49,366 nt of DNA from Litorisediminicola beolgyonensis (lineage in GTDB: Bacteria; Pseudomonadota; Alphaproteobacteria; Rhodobacterales; Rhodobacteraceae): the NCBI RefSeq assembly GCF_042679605.1, contig NZ_JBHTMU010000032.1, positions 1-49,366 of the forward strand. Reading direction: 5' to 3'. Every line of letters starts with the position of its first letter. Positions within the stretch are counted from its first letter, which is position 1. Under the pieces are notes generated by a model. It was not told where the DNA came from, made no database searches, and saw only the letters and a program-made list of their open reading frames with translations. The translations under genes and the position numbers were made by a program. Shown in pieces: positions 36,778 to 46,099 of this stretch.

Positions 36778-37386
36778 ATGGCAGGGAACGTTCTTATCAT
36801 GGGTATTGGCAATGTGCTCTGGGCCGACGAGGGCTTCGGAGTGCGCTGCGTCGAGCATCTGGCGCAGCACTGGTCCATCCCCGACGGGGTCACATTGCTC
36901 GATGGCGGCACGCAGGGTCTCTACCTCCTGCCGTTCCTCGAAGAGGCCGACACGCTGATCGTCTTCGATGCCATCGATTACGGGCTCGAGCCGGGCACGC
37001 TGAAGATCGTCGAGGGCGACGCGGTGCCCCGCTTCATGGGCGCCAAGAAGATGTCGCTGCACCAGACCGGGTTCCAGGACGTGATCGCCACCGCGCAGCT
37101 CATGGGCTACTGCCCCGAGGAGCTGCTGCTCATCGGGTGTCAGCCCGAGGAGCTCGAGGATTACGGCGGCGGCCTGCGCGAGGTGGTGTCGGCCCAGATC
37201 GAACCGGCGGTGCATGTCGCCCTGACGCGGCTGGCTCAAATGGGGGTCGTCGCGAAACCCGGCCGCACCAGGTCCGATCTGCTGGCCGATCCGTCGATCA
37301 TGCAGGGCGCCTACGAGGCGGGCCGCCCCTCCGAGGAAGAGGCCTGCCGCACCGGCGACGCCCGCTTCTTCCCGGCGGCGGATTAG
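36778..37386 (+). CDS. hupD: HupD, hydrogenase maturation endopeptidase
   Basis: A 202-residue HybD-family protease that removes the C-terminal peptide of HupL after nickel insertion. The nickel-binding residues of HybD (Glu16, Asp62, His93) correspond to Glu18, Asp64 and His95 here, in the contexts WADEGFG, VFDAID and SLHQTG. The C-terminal 30 residues are an acidic extension. ATG 36778 has an excellent ribosome-binding site. First gene of the maturation operon. Confidence 0.94.
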   Translation: MAGNVLIMGIGNVLWADEGFGVRCVEHLAQHWSIPDGVTLLDGGTQGLYLLPFLEEADTLIVFDAIDYGLEPGTLKIVEGDAVPRFMGAKKMSLHQTGFQDVIATAQLMGYCPEELLLIGCQPEELEDYGGGLREVVSAQIEPAVHVALTRLAQMGVVAKPGRTRSDLLADPSIMQGAYEAGRPSEEEACRTGDARFFPAAD

Positions 37387-37390
37387 GGCC

Positions 37391-37711
37391 ATGTGCGTGG
37401 GGCTGCCCCTTCGGATCACGGCCATCGACGGCATCGCCGCCCGGGCCGAGGCAGACGGCCATCTGGAACTCATCGACCTCTCGCTCACGCCCGAGGCGCG
37501 GGTCGGGGACTGGATCCTGACCTTCCTCGGTGCCGCGCGCGAGGTCATCTCGGCCGCCGAGGCGCAGAAAATCTCGGCCGCATTGGCGGGGCTTCGCGCC
37601 GTGATGCAGGGCCATGATCTCGGCGATGCCTTCGCCGATCTCGAAGCCGACGGGCCGCAACTGCCGCCCCACCTTCACGCCGCGCTCGCCGCCGGCCAGA
37701 CCACTGGATAG
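37391..37711 (+). CDS. hupF: HupF, HypC-family chaperone specific for HupL
   Basis: A 106-residue HypC-like protein. The functional Cys2 is in MCVGLPLRI, which binds the Fe(CN)2CO intermediate and the immature large subunit. It is longer than HypC by a C-terminal extension, as known for HupF, which in Rhizobium protects HupL in the presence of O2. It starts 4 bases after hupD. Confidence 0.92.
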   Translation: MCVGLPLRITAIDGIAARAEADGHLELIDLSLTPEARVGDWILTFLGAAREVISAAEAQKISAALAGLRAVMQGHDLGDAFADLEADGPQLPPHLHAALAAGQTTG

Positions 37712-37723
37712 GAGACCCGACCC

Positions 37724-38107
37724 GTGTCGCATCCGCTCATCACCCGCCTCGAGACCGAGTTCGGCTATCCCGTGCTGACCAGCATGGCCGATGTCTCGAG
37801 CTTCACCGAAGCCCCCGGTCACCACGTGATCTTTGTGCCCGGCGACGTGCGCCGGAACCTCGAGACGCCGGATGTCGCCGTGATCCTGCCGGAGCTGCGG
37901 CAGGCCTTTCAGGGCCGGTTCGACTGCGCCGTCGCCGCCGAGAGCGTCGAGTCCGAGCTTCGCGAGGCCACCGGCGTCTTCAAGACGCCGAGCCTGATCT
38001 TCTTCACGAACGGGACCTGCACCGGCGGGATCCCCAAAGTCCGCGACTGGTCCGAATACGTGGAGCGGATCACCCATCTCCTCGCCCAACCCGTCGCCGC
38101 AGAATAA
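37724..38107 (+). CDS. hupG: HupG, HyaE/HupG-type hydrogenase assembly chaperone
   Basis: A 127-residue thioredoxin-fold protein without the redox CxxC motif, of the HyaE/HupG family, which is thought to bind the Tat signal of the hydrogenase small subunit. GTG start at 37724, 12 bases after hupF, with GGAGA ahead of it. The region TPSLIFFTNGTCTGGIPKVRDWSEY resembles the late thioredoxin strands. Confidence 0.88.
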   Translation: MSHPLITRLETEFGYPVLTSMADVSSFTEAPGHHVIFVPGDVRRNLETPDVAVILPELRQAFQGRFDCAVAAESVESELREATGVFKTPSLIFFTNGTCTGGIPKVRDWSEYVERITHLLAQPVAAE

Positions 38108-38119
38108 GGAGCGCCGCCC

Positions 38120-38965
38120 GTGACCAACCCGTTCATGATGCCGCCCACCGGCTTCGGCCCCGGCTCCCAGCCGATGGAGCAGGGCGACGAGGCGCTGGAA
38201 TACATGCCGCTGCCGCAGGACATGCGCACCTATTCGCCGCGCATCCCCGAAATCGAGCGGCTGGCCGAGGCCGACCTGACGCCCGCGCTGTCGCTTCTGG
38301 GCGAGGTGGCCGCCGCCGCCGCGACGGTCGGCGCCTCCGGTGGCACGATGCGCTTCGATCTGGCACCGCTCGACCGCGCCAACCGGGCGCTGGTGGCCGA
38401 AACGCTCGGAAGCGGCGAGGTTGCCGCGAAGCTCCGCAGCGTCCCGGCGGTCGCGGTTCAGGAAAGCGACTTTGCGGGCATCTGGACGCTGCAAAGCGCC
38501 CGGGGCGACGCGATCGAGGTCGGGAGCGTACCCGCCTGCCTGACCGAGGCGCCGTTCCGACCGGCGCGGGATGCGCAGGGCAGCGAGGCTCTCAAGGCCC
38601 CCGGCGTGGCGAACGCGCCGTCGATCCTCGTCGAGCTTCAGGACAAGTCGCGGAGCTTCGATCCCGCCGCCGATCTGCATGTCGTCAACCTGACGCTCCT
38701 GCCGCATACCGAGGCCGATCTCGCCGCGCTCGACGCGGCGCTGGGCGAGGGGGCCGTCACGATCCTCTCGCGCGGCTACGGCAATTGCCGGATCACCGCG
38801 ACCGCGCTGCCGCATGTCTGGCGGGTGCAGTTCTTCAACAGCCAGGATCACCTGATCCTCGACACGTTCGAGGTGACGACCATGCCCGAGGTCGCCTGCG
38901 CGGCGCCCGAGGATCTGACCGACAGCGCCAACCGCCTGGTGCAAGTGATCGAGGCCATAGCATGA
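38120..38965 (+). CDS. hupH: HupH, HyaF/HupH-type hydrogenase small-subunit assembly protein
   Basis: A 281-residue protein of the HupH/HyaF family, needed for maturation of the small subunit. A proline-rich N-terminus (MMPPTGFGPGSQP) precedes the conserved core; the C-terminal part (residues about 190-270) carries the family block LDAALGEGAVTILSRGYGNCRI. GTG start at 38120. The stop overlaps hupJ by 4 bases. Confidence 0.9.
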   Translation: MTNPFMMPPTGFGPGSQPMEQGDEALEYMPLPQDMRTYSPRIPEIERLAEADLTPALSLLGEVAAAAATVGASGGTMRFDLAPLDRANRALVAETLGSGEVAAKLRSVPAVAVQESDFAGIWTLQSARGDAIEVGSVPACLTEAPFRPARDAQGSEALKAPGVANAPSILVELQDKSRSFDPAADLHVVNLTLLPHTEADLAALDAALGEGAVTILSRGYGNCRITATALPHVWRVQFFNSQDHLILDTFEVTTMPEVACAAPEDLTDSANRLVQVIEAIA

Positions 38966-39750
38966 CCCGTTTCGAAGGCAGCTTCCTCGGCGCCGAGGAC
39001 AAGATCAGCGCGCAGGCGATCATGGAGTGCAAGATCTGCTGGACACCCTACGATCCGGCGGAGGGCGACGATTATCGCCAGGTCGATCCCGGCACGCCGT
39101 TTACCGCGCTGCCCGAAGACTGGTCCTGCCCGAATTGCAGCGCCCCGAAAGAGCAGTTCATGGTGCTGGAGGACCCCGGTTCGGTCAGCGTCGCGGAAGC
39201 CAAGCGCCTCGACGAGCTGACCTCGCGCCTCGTCGCAGATTTCCGCGAGATCTGGCACTCGAAGATGCGCGACGTGCCGATGGTCAACAAGCTCCTCTCC
39301 GTCGAGGCGGTGGGCTGGCAGGTGGTCGACGGGCGGCCTCTGGGCGTGTTGATCTCGCCGTGGTTTCTCAACCTCGTGCAGCTTCCCGGCGAGGGCGAGG
39401 ATTGGTCGGGTCTGCGGGCGGGCGACAAGGAGATGATCGCCTTTCCGTCCGGCGAGTACGAGTTCATCCACAACACCCGCGAGATGTCGGGCGGCTACAA
39501 GGCCTGCTCGCTCTTCTCGCCCATGGGCGCGTTTTCGAGCCAGAAGCAGGCGCAGGAGGTCGCGCAGGCGGTCATGATCGCATTGTTCGACACCGAGAAC
39601 CGCGCCGAGACCGACCGCGCCGCCGATATCCGCGCGGCCCGCGAGGCGGATCTCGCACCGAAGGAGGACGAACCGCCCGTTCTTTCCGAACCGCGCACCC
39701 GCCGCGCGGTCATCACCGGGGCCATGGCCTCGGGGGGCGAGGTCGGCTGA
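38962..39750 (+). CDS. hupJ: HupJ, rubredoxin-HupJ/HybE fusion for hydrogenase assembly
   Basis: A 262-residue fusion. Residues about 18-70 are a rubredoxin domain with iron ligands C23, C26, C56 and C59 (HupI in Rhizobium); residues about 75-235 are the HupJ/HybE chaperone domain. R. capsulatus has the same fusion. The rubredoxin part is thought to protect or repair Fe-S clusters of HupS during aerobic assembly. ATG 38962 overlaps hupH; hupK follows without a gap. Confidence 0.92.
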   Translation: MTRFEGSFLGAEDKISAQAIMECKICWTPYDPAEGDDYRQVDPGTPFTALPEDWSCPNCSAPKEQFMVLEDPGSVSVAEAKRLDELTSRLVADFREIWHSKMRDVPMVNKLLSVEAVGWQVVDGRPLGVLISPWFLNLVQLPGEGEDWSGLRAGDKEMIAFPSGEYEFIHNTREMSGGYKACSLFSPMGAFSSQKQAQEVAQAVMIALFDTENRAETDRAADIRAAREADLAPKEDEPPVLSEPRTRRAVITGAMASGGEVG

Positions 39751-40659
39751 GTGCTCGACCTCGCCGCATATCCCCTGCGGGCGCGCCCGGTGCCGCCGCT
39801 GCCGGTCGAAAGGCTGGTTCTTGGCAGACCGGTGGAGGAGGCGGCAGAGCTCTTGCCGCGGCTCTTCAACCTATGCCGGGTGGCGCAGGGCACAGCCGCC
39901 CGCGCGGCCTTCGGGCTGCCGCTGGCGGAGGGCTGGCAGGAGGCGCTGCGCGCCGAGATCCTGCGGGAGCATGTGGTGAAGCTCTGCCTGAAATGGCCGG
40001 GCCTGATGTCGCGGCCCGCCGTCGCGCTGCCCCCGGTCTGGCAGACGGACATGGGGGCCTTGAGCGAGGCGGTTTTCGGCGAGGGGCGCGCCGTGCCTCG
40101 GGATATCGAGAGTTTCGAGGACTGGCTGGCGCAAGGGCAGGGCGCGGCCCCGGTCCTGGGCGCGATCGGCGCGCTCTTCGCGCCGGGAGAGGGCGCGCGA
40201 CCTGTCCTGCCGCTCACCGATGAAAGCTCGGTCTTTTCCTCTGTCCCGCAAGAGAACTCGGTGCCCGCCCGCCATGCGCGCCATCCGCTCCTTGCCGGGA
40301 TCGAAGCGCGCTGGGGCCGGGGGCCGCTCTGGTCCGCGACGGGGGTGCTTCTCGATCTCGCGGCACTCCTCGACGGGCGCATGCCGCCCGCGACATTGGC
40401 CAGCGGTCGCGCGGTCGTTCCCGCGGCCCGAGGTCTCTACGGAGTGCGCGCGACGGTCGAGCGCGGTGTCGTCACGCGGTTCGAACGCGTCACCCCGACC
40501 GATCATTTGCTCGCGCCGGAGGGCGGCTTGGCGCACTCTCTTGCCAGCCTGCCGCCCGAGAGGGCGCGCGCGCTGGCGCCGCTTCTCGTCGCGGTGCTCG
40601 ATCCCTGCTACCCGGTCAGCCTCCGGGGTGCCCAGGATGAGGACAGGACCGATGCATGA
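39751..40659 (+). CDS. hupK: HupK, hydrogenase maturation scaffold-like protein
   Basis: A 302-residue protein related to the large subunit: the stretch LFNLCRVAQGTAARAAFGL resembles the first active-site cysteine region of HupL but keeps only one of the two cysteines, and DPCYPVS near the C-terminus echoes the DPCxxC motif with one cysteine. HupK is proposed as a scaffold for the Fe(CN)2CO group. GTG start immediately after the hupJ stop; 8-base overlap with hypA. Confidence 0.88.
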   Translation: MLDLAAYPLRARPVPPLPVERLVLGRPVEEAAELLPRLFNLCRVAQGTAARAAFGLPLAEGWQEALRAEILREHVVKLCLKWPGLMSRPAVALPPVWQTDMGALSEAVFGEGRAVPRDIESFEDWLAQGQGAAPVLGAIGALFAPGEGARPVLPLTDESSVFSSVPQENSVPARHARHPLLAGIEARWGRGPLWSATGVLLDLAALLDGRMPPATLASGRAVVPAARGLYGVRATVERGVVTRFERVTPTDHLLAPEGGLAHSLASLPPERARALAPLLVAVLDPCYPVSLRGAQDEDRTDA

Positions 40660-40993
40660 GATGTCCCTCTGCGAAGGCATGCGCCAGGTCATCGAGGACC
40701 AGGCGCGCGCACATAACGTCTCGCGCATCGCGCGCGTGCGGGTCGAGATCGGCCGCTTCGCCGGGGTCGAGACGCGGGCGCTGCAGTTCGCCTTCGACGT
40801 GGTGATGCGGGGCTCGGTCGCGGAAGGCGCGGAACTGGTGACGCTCGATCTGCCGGGACGGGCGATGTGTTACGACTGCATGACAGAGGTCGAGATCGAG
40901 GAACGGCTCGACCCGTGTCCTCTCTGCGGCGGCGGAAAGCTGATGCCGCAAGGGGGCGACGAGATGAGGATCAAGGACCTGGAGGTGGCCTGA
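40652..40993 (+). CDS. hypA: HypA, nickel-insertion metallochaperone
   Basis: A 113-residue protein with the nickel-binding N-terminus MHEMSL (His2) and a structural zinc site made by C73, C76, C89 and C92. It delivers nickel to the HupL precursor together with HypB. It overlaps both hupK and hypB. Confidence 0.95.
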   Translation: MHEMSLCEGMRQVIEDQARAHNVSRIARVRVEIGRFAGVETRALQFAFDVVMRGSVAEGAELVTLDLPGRAMCYDCMTEVEIEERLDPCPLCGGGKLMPQGGDEMRIKDLEVA

Positions 40994-41820
40994 TGTGTAC
41001 GGTTTGCGGATGTAGCGATGGCGAGACGACGGTGCACGGGCATGCCCATGATCACGCGCACCCTCACCACCATCACGATCACCATCACCACGATCATCAT
41101 CACTACGGATACGGACCGGCGGGCACCGAGGTGCCGGGCATGTCGCAGGAGCGCCTGATCGAGATCGAGACGGACATCCTGACCAAGAACGACCGCTACG
41201 CGACCGAAAACCGCGCGCAGCTGGCGGCGCTCGGGGCGCTGGCGGTGAACCTCGTCTCCTCGCCCGGCTCGGGCAAGACGACGCTTCTGTGCAAGACCAT
41301 CGAGGCGCTCGGAGACCAGCCGCTCGCGGTCATCGAGGGCGACCAGCAGACCCAGAACGATGCCGATCGGATCCGCGCCACCGGCGCACGGGCGGTGCAG
41401 GTCAACACCGGCAAGGGCTGTCACCTGGATGGCCACATGGTCGGGCACGCGATGGCGCATCTGGAGCTTCAGCCGCGCTCGATGCTCTTCATCGAGAATG
41501 TCGGCAATCTCGTCTGCCCGGCGGCGTTCGACCTGGGCGAGGATGGCAAGGTCGCGATCCTGTCGGTGACCGAAGGCGAGGACAAGCCGCTGAAATATCC
41601 CGACATGTTCACCGCCGCGCGGCTGGCGATCCTGAACAAGATCGATCTTGCGCCGCATTGCGATGTCGATCTGGATCTCTACGAGGCCAATCTCCGCCGC
41701 GTGAACCCCGGCATCGAGATCCTGCGCGTCTCGGCGCGGACCGGCGCTGGCATGGCCGCCTGGGTGTGCTGGCTCCAGGCTCAGCTTGCCGACAAGAGCG
41801 TGCGGGACGCGGCGGAATGA
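40993..41820 (+). CDS. hypB: HypB, GTP-dependent nickel chaperone with His-rich domain
   Basis: A 275-residue protein. The N-terminal high-affinity Ni motif is MCTVCGC (C2, C5, C7), followed by a His-rich nickel-storage stretch (residues 15-38, sixteen histidines in HDHAHPHHHHDHHHHDHHH-like order), then a G domain with P loop SSPGSGKTT, switch IEGDQQT and base motif NKIDL. It releases nickel on GTP hydrolysis. Start overlaps hypA by one base (TGATG). Confidence 0.96.
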   Translation: MCTVCGCSDGETTVHGHAHDHAHPHHHHDHHHHDHHHYGYGPAGTEVPGMSQERLIEIETDILTKNDRYATENRAQLAALGALAVNLVSSPGSGKTTLLCKTIEALGDQPLAVIEGDQQTQNDADRIRATGARAVQVNTGKGCHLDGHMVGHAMAHLELQPRSMLFIENVGNLVCPAAFDLGEDGKVAILSVTEGEDKPLKYPDMFTAARLAILNKIDLAPHCDVDLDLYEANLRRVNPGIEILRVSARTGAGMAAWVCWLQAQLADKSVRDAAE

Positions 41821-43292
41821 AAGCGCTGCCGACCATCCTTCTCGTCGATGACGAGACGCATGCGCTGGCGGCGATGCGCATGGCGCTCGAGGATGATTTC
41901 GAATGCCTGACCGCCGAGACCGCCGACGAGGCGACGCGGTTGATGGAGGAGAATTTCGTCCACGCGATCTTCTGCGACCACCGGATGCCGGGAAAGACCG
42001 GCGTGGAGTTCCTCTCCGAGGTCCGCGACCGTTGGCCCGAGACCGTGCGGATCATCATCACCGGCTACACAGAGACCAACGATATGATCGCGGCGATCAA
42101 CGATGCCGGGATCTACCAGCTGATCACCAAGCCCTGGCATCCCGACCAGCTGATGATGGCCGCGAAGAACGCCGCGCAGCTCTTCCGGCTCAGCCGCGAA
42201 CACGACCGGCTGTCTCTCGAGATGCGCTTCATGGGCAAGACCGCCGAGAACAAGGTCGAGGCGCGGCGGCGGACCCTGCGCGAGGGCTTCGGCTTCGAGC
42301 GTATACTGCGCGGCCCGAACTCGCCGATGAACGCCACGGTCGCGCTTGCGCGGCAGGTCGCCAGTTTCGACGTGCCGGTGCTGATCTCGGGCGAGGCGGG
42401 GACCGGCAAGGACATCATGGCGCGGGCGATGCACTACGCCTCGCTCCGCTCCGACCAGTCGTTCTTCGAGCTGAACTGCGTAGGCCTGCCCGACGACGTG
42501 CTTCGGCTGGAGCTTCTCGGGGCACGGAAGGGGGCGCTCGCGAACCTGCCCAGCACCAAGATCGGACTCCTGCAGAAGGCCTCGCGCGGGACGCTGTTCC
42601 TAAACGGCGTCGACAGCCTTAGCCCCGAGATGCAGCTGCTCCTGCTCCGGGTCGCGACCGAAGGCAGCTTCGAACCGCTCGGGGCCTCGGAGACGCTGAC
42701 CACCAACACCCGGCTCATGGTCGGCAGCCATGCCGATCTGACCCGGGCGGTGGCCGATGGCGGCTTCCGCAAGGATCTCTACTACGCGCTGGCGGCGACC
42801 GAGCTGACCCTCCCGGCGCTGCGCGACCGGCTGGAGGATCTCGACATCCTCGCAAGCCACATCCTCGCCGAGCTTGCCGCGGAACATTCGAAGCCGGTCG
42901 AGGGTCTGACCTCGCTCGCGCTGGAGTTTCTCGGCAATTACGACTGGCCGGGCAACCTGCCCGAGCTCTCCAACGAACTGACACGCATGCTGATCCTGAG
43001 CCAGGAGCCGCGGCTCGGGCCCGAGATCATCTCGCGGCACATCCTGCAGGCCGACCCCTCGGTCCGCGCCGACCCGCGTGCGGCGGATGTGCTGACCGGC
43101 GAGGGCACGCTCAAGGATCGGGTCGAAGTGATCGAGGCGCGCATCCTGCGCGAGACGCTGACGCGCCTGAAATGGAACAAGAGCCGCGCCGCCGAGGAGC
43201 TTGGCCTGAGCCGCGTCGGCCTGCGCTCCAAGCTCGACCGCTACGGCGTGGCGCAGCCGGGCAAATACGATCCCGCAGAAGAGGAGGACTGA
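41817..43292 (+). CDS. hupR: HupR, NtrC-like response regulator of hydrogenase genes with degenerate AAA+ domain
   Basis: A 491-residue regulator. Receiver domain 1-125 with phospho-acceptor Asp54 (same number as in R. capsulatus HupR) and Thr/Lys partners; AAA+ domain about 165-395; Fis-type HTH about 445-485 (TLTRLKWNKSRAAEELGLSR). Walker A GEAGTGKD is kept, but the sigma-54-contacting GAFTGA loop is replaced by GARKGALA (235-242) and the Walker B acid pair is lost (GTLFLNGVD). This agrees with HupR acting on sigma-70 RNA polymerase and being active in the unphosphorylated state. It sits inside the hyp genes, overlapping hypB by 4 bases. Confidence 0.94.
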   Translation: MKALPTILLVDDETHALAAMRMALEDDFECLTAETADEATRLMEENFVHAIFCDHRMPGKTGVEFLSEVRDRWPETVRIIITGYTETNDMIAAINDAGIYQLITKPWHPDQLMMAAKNAAQLFRLSREHDRLSLEMRFMGKTAENKVEARRRTLREGFGFERILRGPNSPMNATVALARQVASFDVPVLISGEAGTGKDIMARAMHYASLRSDQSFFELNCVGLPDDVLRLELLGARKGALANLPSTKIGLLQKASRGTLFLNGVDSLSPEMQLLLLRVATEGSFEPLGASETLTTNTRLMVGSHADLTRAVADGGFRKDLYYALAATELTLPALRDRLEDLDILASHILAELAAEHSKPVEGLTSLALEFLGNYDWPGNLPELSNELTRMLILSQEPRLGPEIISRHILQADPSVRADPRAADVLTGEGTLKDRVEVIEARILRETLTRLKWNKSRAAEELGLSRVGLRSKLDRYGVAQPGKYDPAEEED

Positions 43293-43295
43293 GCC

Positions 43296-43586
43296 ATGTG
43301 TCTCGGCATACCCGGACAGATCGTCGAGATCACCGATCCCGAGAGGCTGATGGCGATGGCCGATGTCTCCGGCGTGCGGCGCGAGGTGTCGGTCGCCTGC
43401 GTGGTGACCCCGGATCTGCAGGACCTCGTCGGCCAGTGGGTGCTGATCCATGTCGGCTTCGCGATGTCGGTGATCGATGCCGAGGAGGCCGAAAAGACGC
43501 TCGAGGCCCTGCGCGGCCTCGGCGAGGCGCAGGAAACGCTCGAGGCGATGGCCGAGGGCGAAGCAGCACTTGAGGGCACGCAATGA
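43296..43586 (+). CDS. hypC: HypC, hydrogenase maturation chaperone
   Basis: A 96-residue protein with Cys2 in MCLGIPGQIVEI. With HypD it carries the Fe(CN)2CO unit to the large subunit precursor. It starts 3 bases after hupR and overlaps hypD by 4. Confidence 0.95.
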   Translation: MCLGIPGQIVEITDPERLMAMADVSGVRREVSVACVVTPDLQDLVGQWVLIHVGFAMSVIDAEEAEKTLEALRGLGEAQETLEAMAEGEAALEGTQ

Positions 43587-44719
43587 GATATGTCGAGGAA
43601 TTCCGCGACCCGGCAGCGGCCAAGGCCGTGCTGGCGGCCATCGAGGCGGTGGTCGGCGAGATCGGCGCGACGGCGGAGTCTCCGGTCCACATCATGGAGA
43701 TCTGCGGCGGGCATACCCATGCGATCTTCCGCTACGGGCTCGACCGGCTGACCCCGCCGGGGATCGAGTTCATCCACGGACCCGGCTGCCCGGTCTGCGT
43801 GCTGCCGATGAGCCGGATCGACGAATGCGTCGAGATCGCCGAACGCCCCGAGGTGATCTTCTGCACCTTCGGCGACGCGATGCGCGTGCCCGGCACCCGC
43901 AAGTCGCTGATGCAGGCCAAGGCCGACGGCGCCGATATCCGCATGGTCTACTCGCCCCTCGACGCGCTGGAGATCGCCCGCCGCAATCCCGAGCGCGAGG
44001 TGGTCTTTTTCGGTCTGGGCTTCGAGACGACAACGCCCTCGACCGCGCTCAGCATCCAGCAGGCGGCGCGCGAGGCGCTCGGCAATTTCAGCGTCTTCTG
44101 CAACCACATCACCGTGCCGCCGCCGATCAAGGCGCTGCTCGACGACCCGCATATGGTGCTCGACGGGTTCGTGGGCCCGGGGCATGTGTCGATGGTGATC
44201 GGCACGCATCCCTACGATTTCATCGCGCAGGAGTACGGCAAGCCGATCGTCGTCGCGGGGTTCGAGCCGCTCGACCTTCTGCAATCGGTGCTCATGGTCC
44301 TGCGCCAGATCCGCGACGGCCGCGCCGAGGTCGAGAACCAGTATGCCCGCGTCGTGCCCGAACACGGCAACGCCGTGTCTCTCGCCGCCATTGCCGATGT
44401 CTACGAGCCGCGCCCGAGTTTCGAATGGCGGGGCCTCGGCGAGATCGACGCGAGCGGGCTGCGGATCCGGCCCGCCTACGCGCGGTTCGATGCCGAAGAG
44501 AAGTTCGGCGTCGGCTACGGCGCCGGTCCGCGGCAGGTCTCCGAGCCCGAGGGCTGCGCCTGCGGCCAGGTCATGACCGGTCGCATCAAGCCGACCGCCT
44601 GCCCGCAATACGGCACCGGCTGCACGCCCGAGATGCCGCTCGGCGCGCTGATGGTCAGCTCGGAAGGGGCCTGCGCCGCCTATTTCCAATACGGCGCATT
44701 CGCGGAGGCGGCGGAATGA
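43583..44719 (+). CDS. hypD: HypD, Fe-S scaffold for Fe(CN)2CO assembly
   Basis: A 378-residue protein. Conserved cysteines C41 (CGGHTH), C69 and C72 (GPGCPVC) match E. coli HypD numbering exactly; further C-terminal cysteines in CACGQVM, ACPQYGTGC hold the [4Fe-4S] cluster. It assembles the iron ligands with HypC and HypE. Overlaps hypC and hypE by 4 bases each. Confidence 0.96.
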   Translation: MRYVEEFRDPAAAKAVLAAIEAVVGEIGATAESPVHIMEICGGHTHAIFRYGLDRLTPPGIEFIHGPGCPVCVLPMSRIDECVEIAERPEVIFCTFGDAMRVPGTRKSLMQAKADGADIRMVYSPLDALEIARRNPEREVVFFGLGFETTTPSTALSIQQAAREALGNFSVFCNHITVPPPIKALLDDPHMVLDGFVGPGHVSMVIGTHPYDFIAQEYGKPIVVAGFEPLDLLQSVLMVLRQIRDGRAEVENQYARVVPEHGNAVSLAAIADVYEPRPSFEWRGLGEIDASGLRIRPAYARFDAEEKFGVGYGAGPRQVSEPEGCACGQVMTGRIKPTACPQYGTGCTPEMPLGALMVSSEGACAAYFQYGAFAEAAE

Positions 44720-45765
44720 ACATGACGGCACCGATCCCCCAGAGCCGCCTGCGCGGCGACCGGGTCACGATGGCCCATGGCGGCGGCGGCAAGGCCATGG
44801 CCGACCTGATCTCGGAGATCTTCACCGATGTCTTCCAGCCGCCCGGCTCCGAGGACCAGGCGCGCCTGACCGCAGCGGCCCTGGCCGAGCCGGGCGCACA
44901 GCTGGCCCTCACGACCGACAGTTTTGTCGTCTCGCCCCCGGTCTTTCCGGGCGGCGATATCGGCAAGATCGCGGTCTGCGGGACGGTCAACGACCTGGCC
45001 GTCGGCGGCGCGAAGCCGCTCTGGCTATCGGCGGCCTTCATCATCGAGGAGGGCTGCGAGTTCGCGCTCCTCCGCCGGATCGTCGCCTCGATGCAGGCCG
45101 AGGCCGAGGCCGCGGGCGTGCGCATCGTCACCGGAGACACCAAGGTCGTGGAGCGCGGCGCGGCGGACAAGGTCTTCGTGACCACCTCGGGCGTCGGGGT
45201 GATCCCGCCCGGCCGCGACATGCAGGCGAGCCGCATTCGACCCGGCGACGTGGCGCTCGTCAACGGCGTCCTGGGCGATCACGGCGCGACGATCCTCGCG
45301 GCGCGCGGAGACATGGCGCTCAGCACCGATATCCGGTCCGATTGCCAGAGCCTGAACGGGTTGATCGAAGCGGTCCTCGACGCCGCGCCGGGAACCCGCG
45401 CGGCGCGCGACGCGACACGCGGCGGGCTGGCCTCGGCGCTGAACGAGATGGCCGCCGCGGCGGGCGTCGCCATCGAGATCGACGAGACCGCCTTGCCCCT
45501 GCGCGCCGAGGTCCGGGGCGTCTGCGAGGTCCTTGGCCTCGACCCGCTCTATCTCGCCAACGAGGGCACGCTCGTCCTCTTCGTCCCCGAGGAAGAGGCC
45601 GATGCGGCGCTCTCCGCCATGCGCGCGCACCCGGCGGGCGCCGGAGCGGCTCTGATCGGCAAGGCCAAGGACGGACCGGCCGGACGGGTCACGATGACGA
45701 CGCTCTTCGGAGGCCAGAGGCTGGTCGACCGGCTCGTCGGAGAGCAGCTCCCGCGGATCTGCTAG
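44716..45765 (+). CDS. hypE: HypE, carbamoyl dehydratase for cyanide ligand synthesis
   Basis: A 349-residue PurM-fold ATPase. It starts with the family block MAHGGGGKAMADLI and ends PRIC; the C-terminal cysteine (residue 349) is carbamoylated by HypF and dehydrated to thiocyanate with ATP. ATG 44716 overlaps the hypD stop. Last gene of the hydrogenase locus; no HupE or HypX follows. Confidence 0.96.
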   Translation: MNMTAPIPQSRLRGDRVTMAHGGGGKAMADLISEIFTDVFQPPGSEDQARLTAAALAEPGAQLALTTDSFVVSPPVFPGGDIGKIAVCGTVNDLAVGGAKPLWLSAAFIIEEGCEFALLRRIVASMQAEAEAAGVRIVTGDTKVVERGAADKVFVTTSGVGVIPPGRDMQASRIRPGDVALVNGVLGDHGATILAARGDMALSTDIRSDCQSLNGLIEAVLDAAPGTRAARDATRGGLASALNEMAAAAGVAIEIDETALPLRAEVRGVCEVLGLDPLYLANEGTLVLFVPEEEADAALSAMRAHPAGAGAALIGKAKDGPAGRVTMTTLFGGQRLVDRLVGEQLPRIC

Positions 45766-46091
45766 GTGTATAGGTCCGCGCTGAGCGGTGTCTCGCTTCG
45801 GGTCGGAAGGCTCGCTGCGCGCGAGCGGCATAGCCACATTTGAACAGGCGAAACACGGGCTGATTTGCCGCGTGACGGGGAGGCCAACGCGCGCTTTGAC
45901 TGTTGGATAGATTAATCAGAGCAAACATACGTTCCCGGACTACACTGGTGACGGACCCAAAGTCGGTCTTTCGATCAGTGGGATGGTCTGCAAGTTTTGG
46001 GCGCGCCCGGTGTGGTCGAACCCGTCGGTTTGCGCAGCAACGCCAGAGCAACGGTCTCTGTGGATGGTCAGCTCGGATTTCGGCGATGCCG
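45766..46091 (+). other. Gap between hypE and the IS1595 element
   Basis: 326 bases without a gene I can support. A 6-bp hairpin (45810-45815/45821-45826) after hypE has no T run. The base composition is lower in GC than the hyp genes from about 45900 on, suggesting acquired DNA. The IS is inserted at its right end. Confidence 0.4.
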
Positions 46092-46099
46092 AAAAATTT
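46092..46099 (+). repeat. Left 8-bp target-site duplication of the IS1595 element
   Basis: AAAAATTT directly abuts the left inverted repeat and is repeated exactly at 49032-49039 on the other side. Eight bases is the duplication size of the IS1595 family. Confidence 0.9.

Noticed and set aside
39751..40659. hupK as a second hydrogenase large subunit
   Set aside because: It keeps only one cysteine of each active-site pair and is half the length, so it is a maturation protein, not an enzyme.
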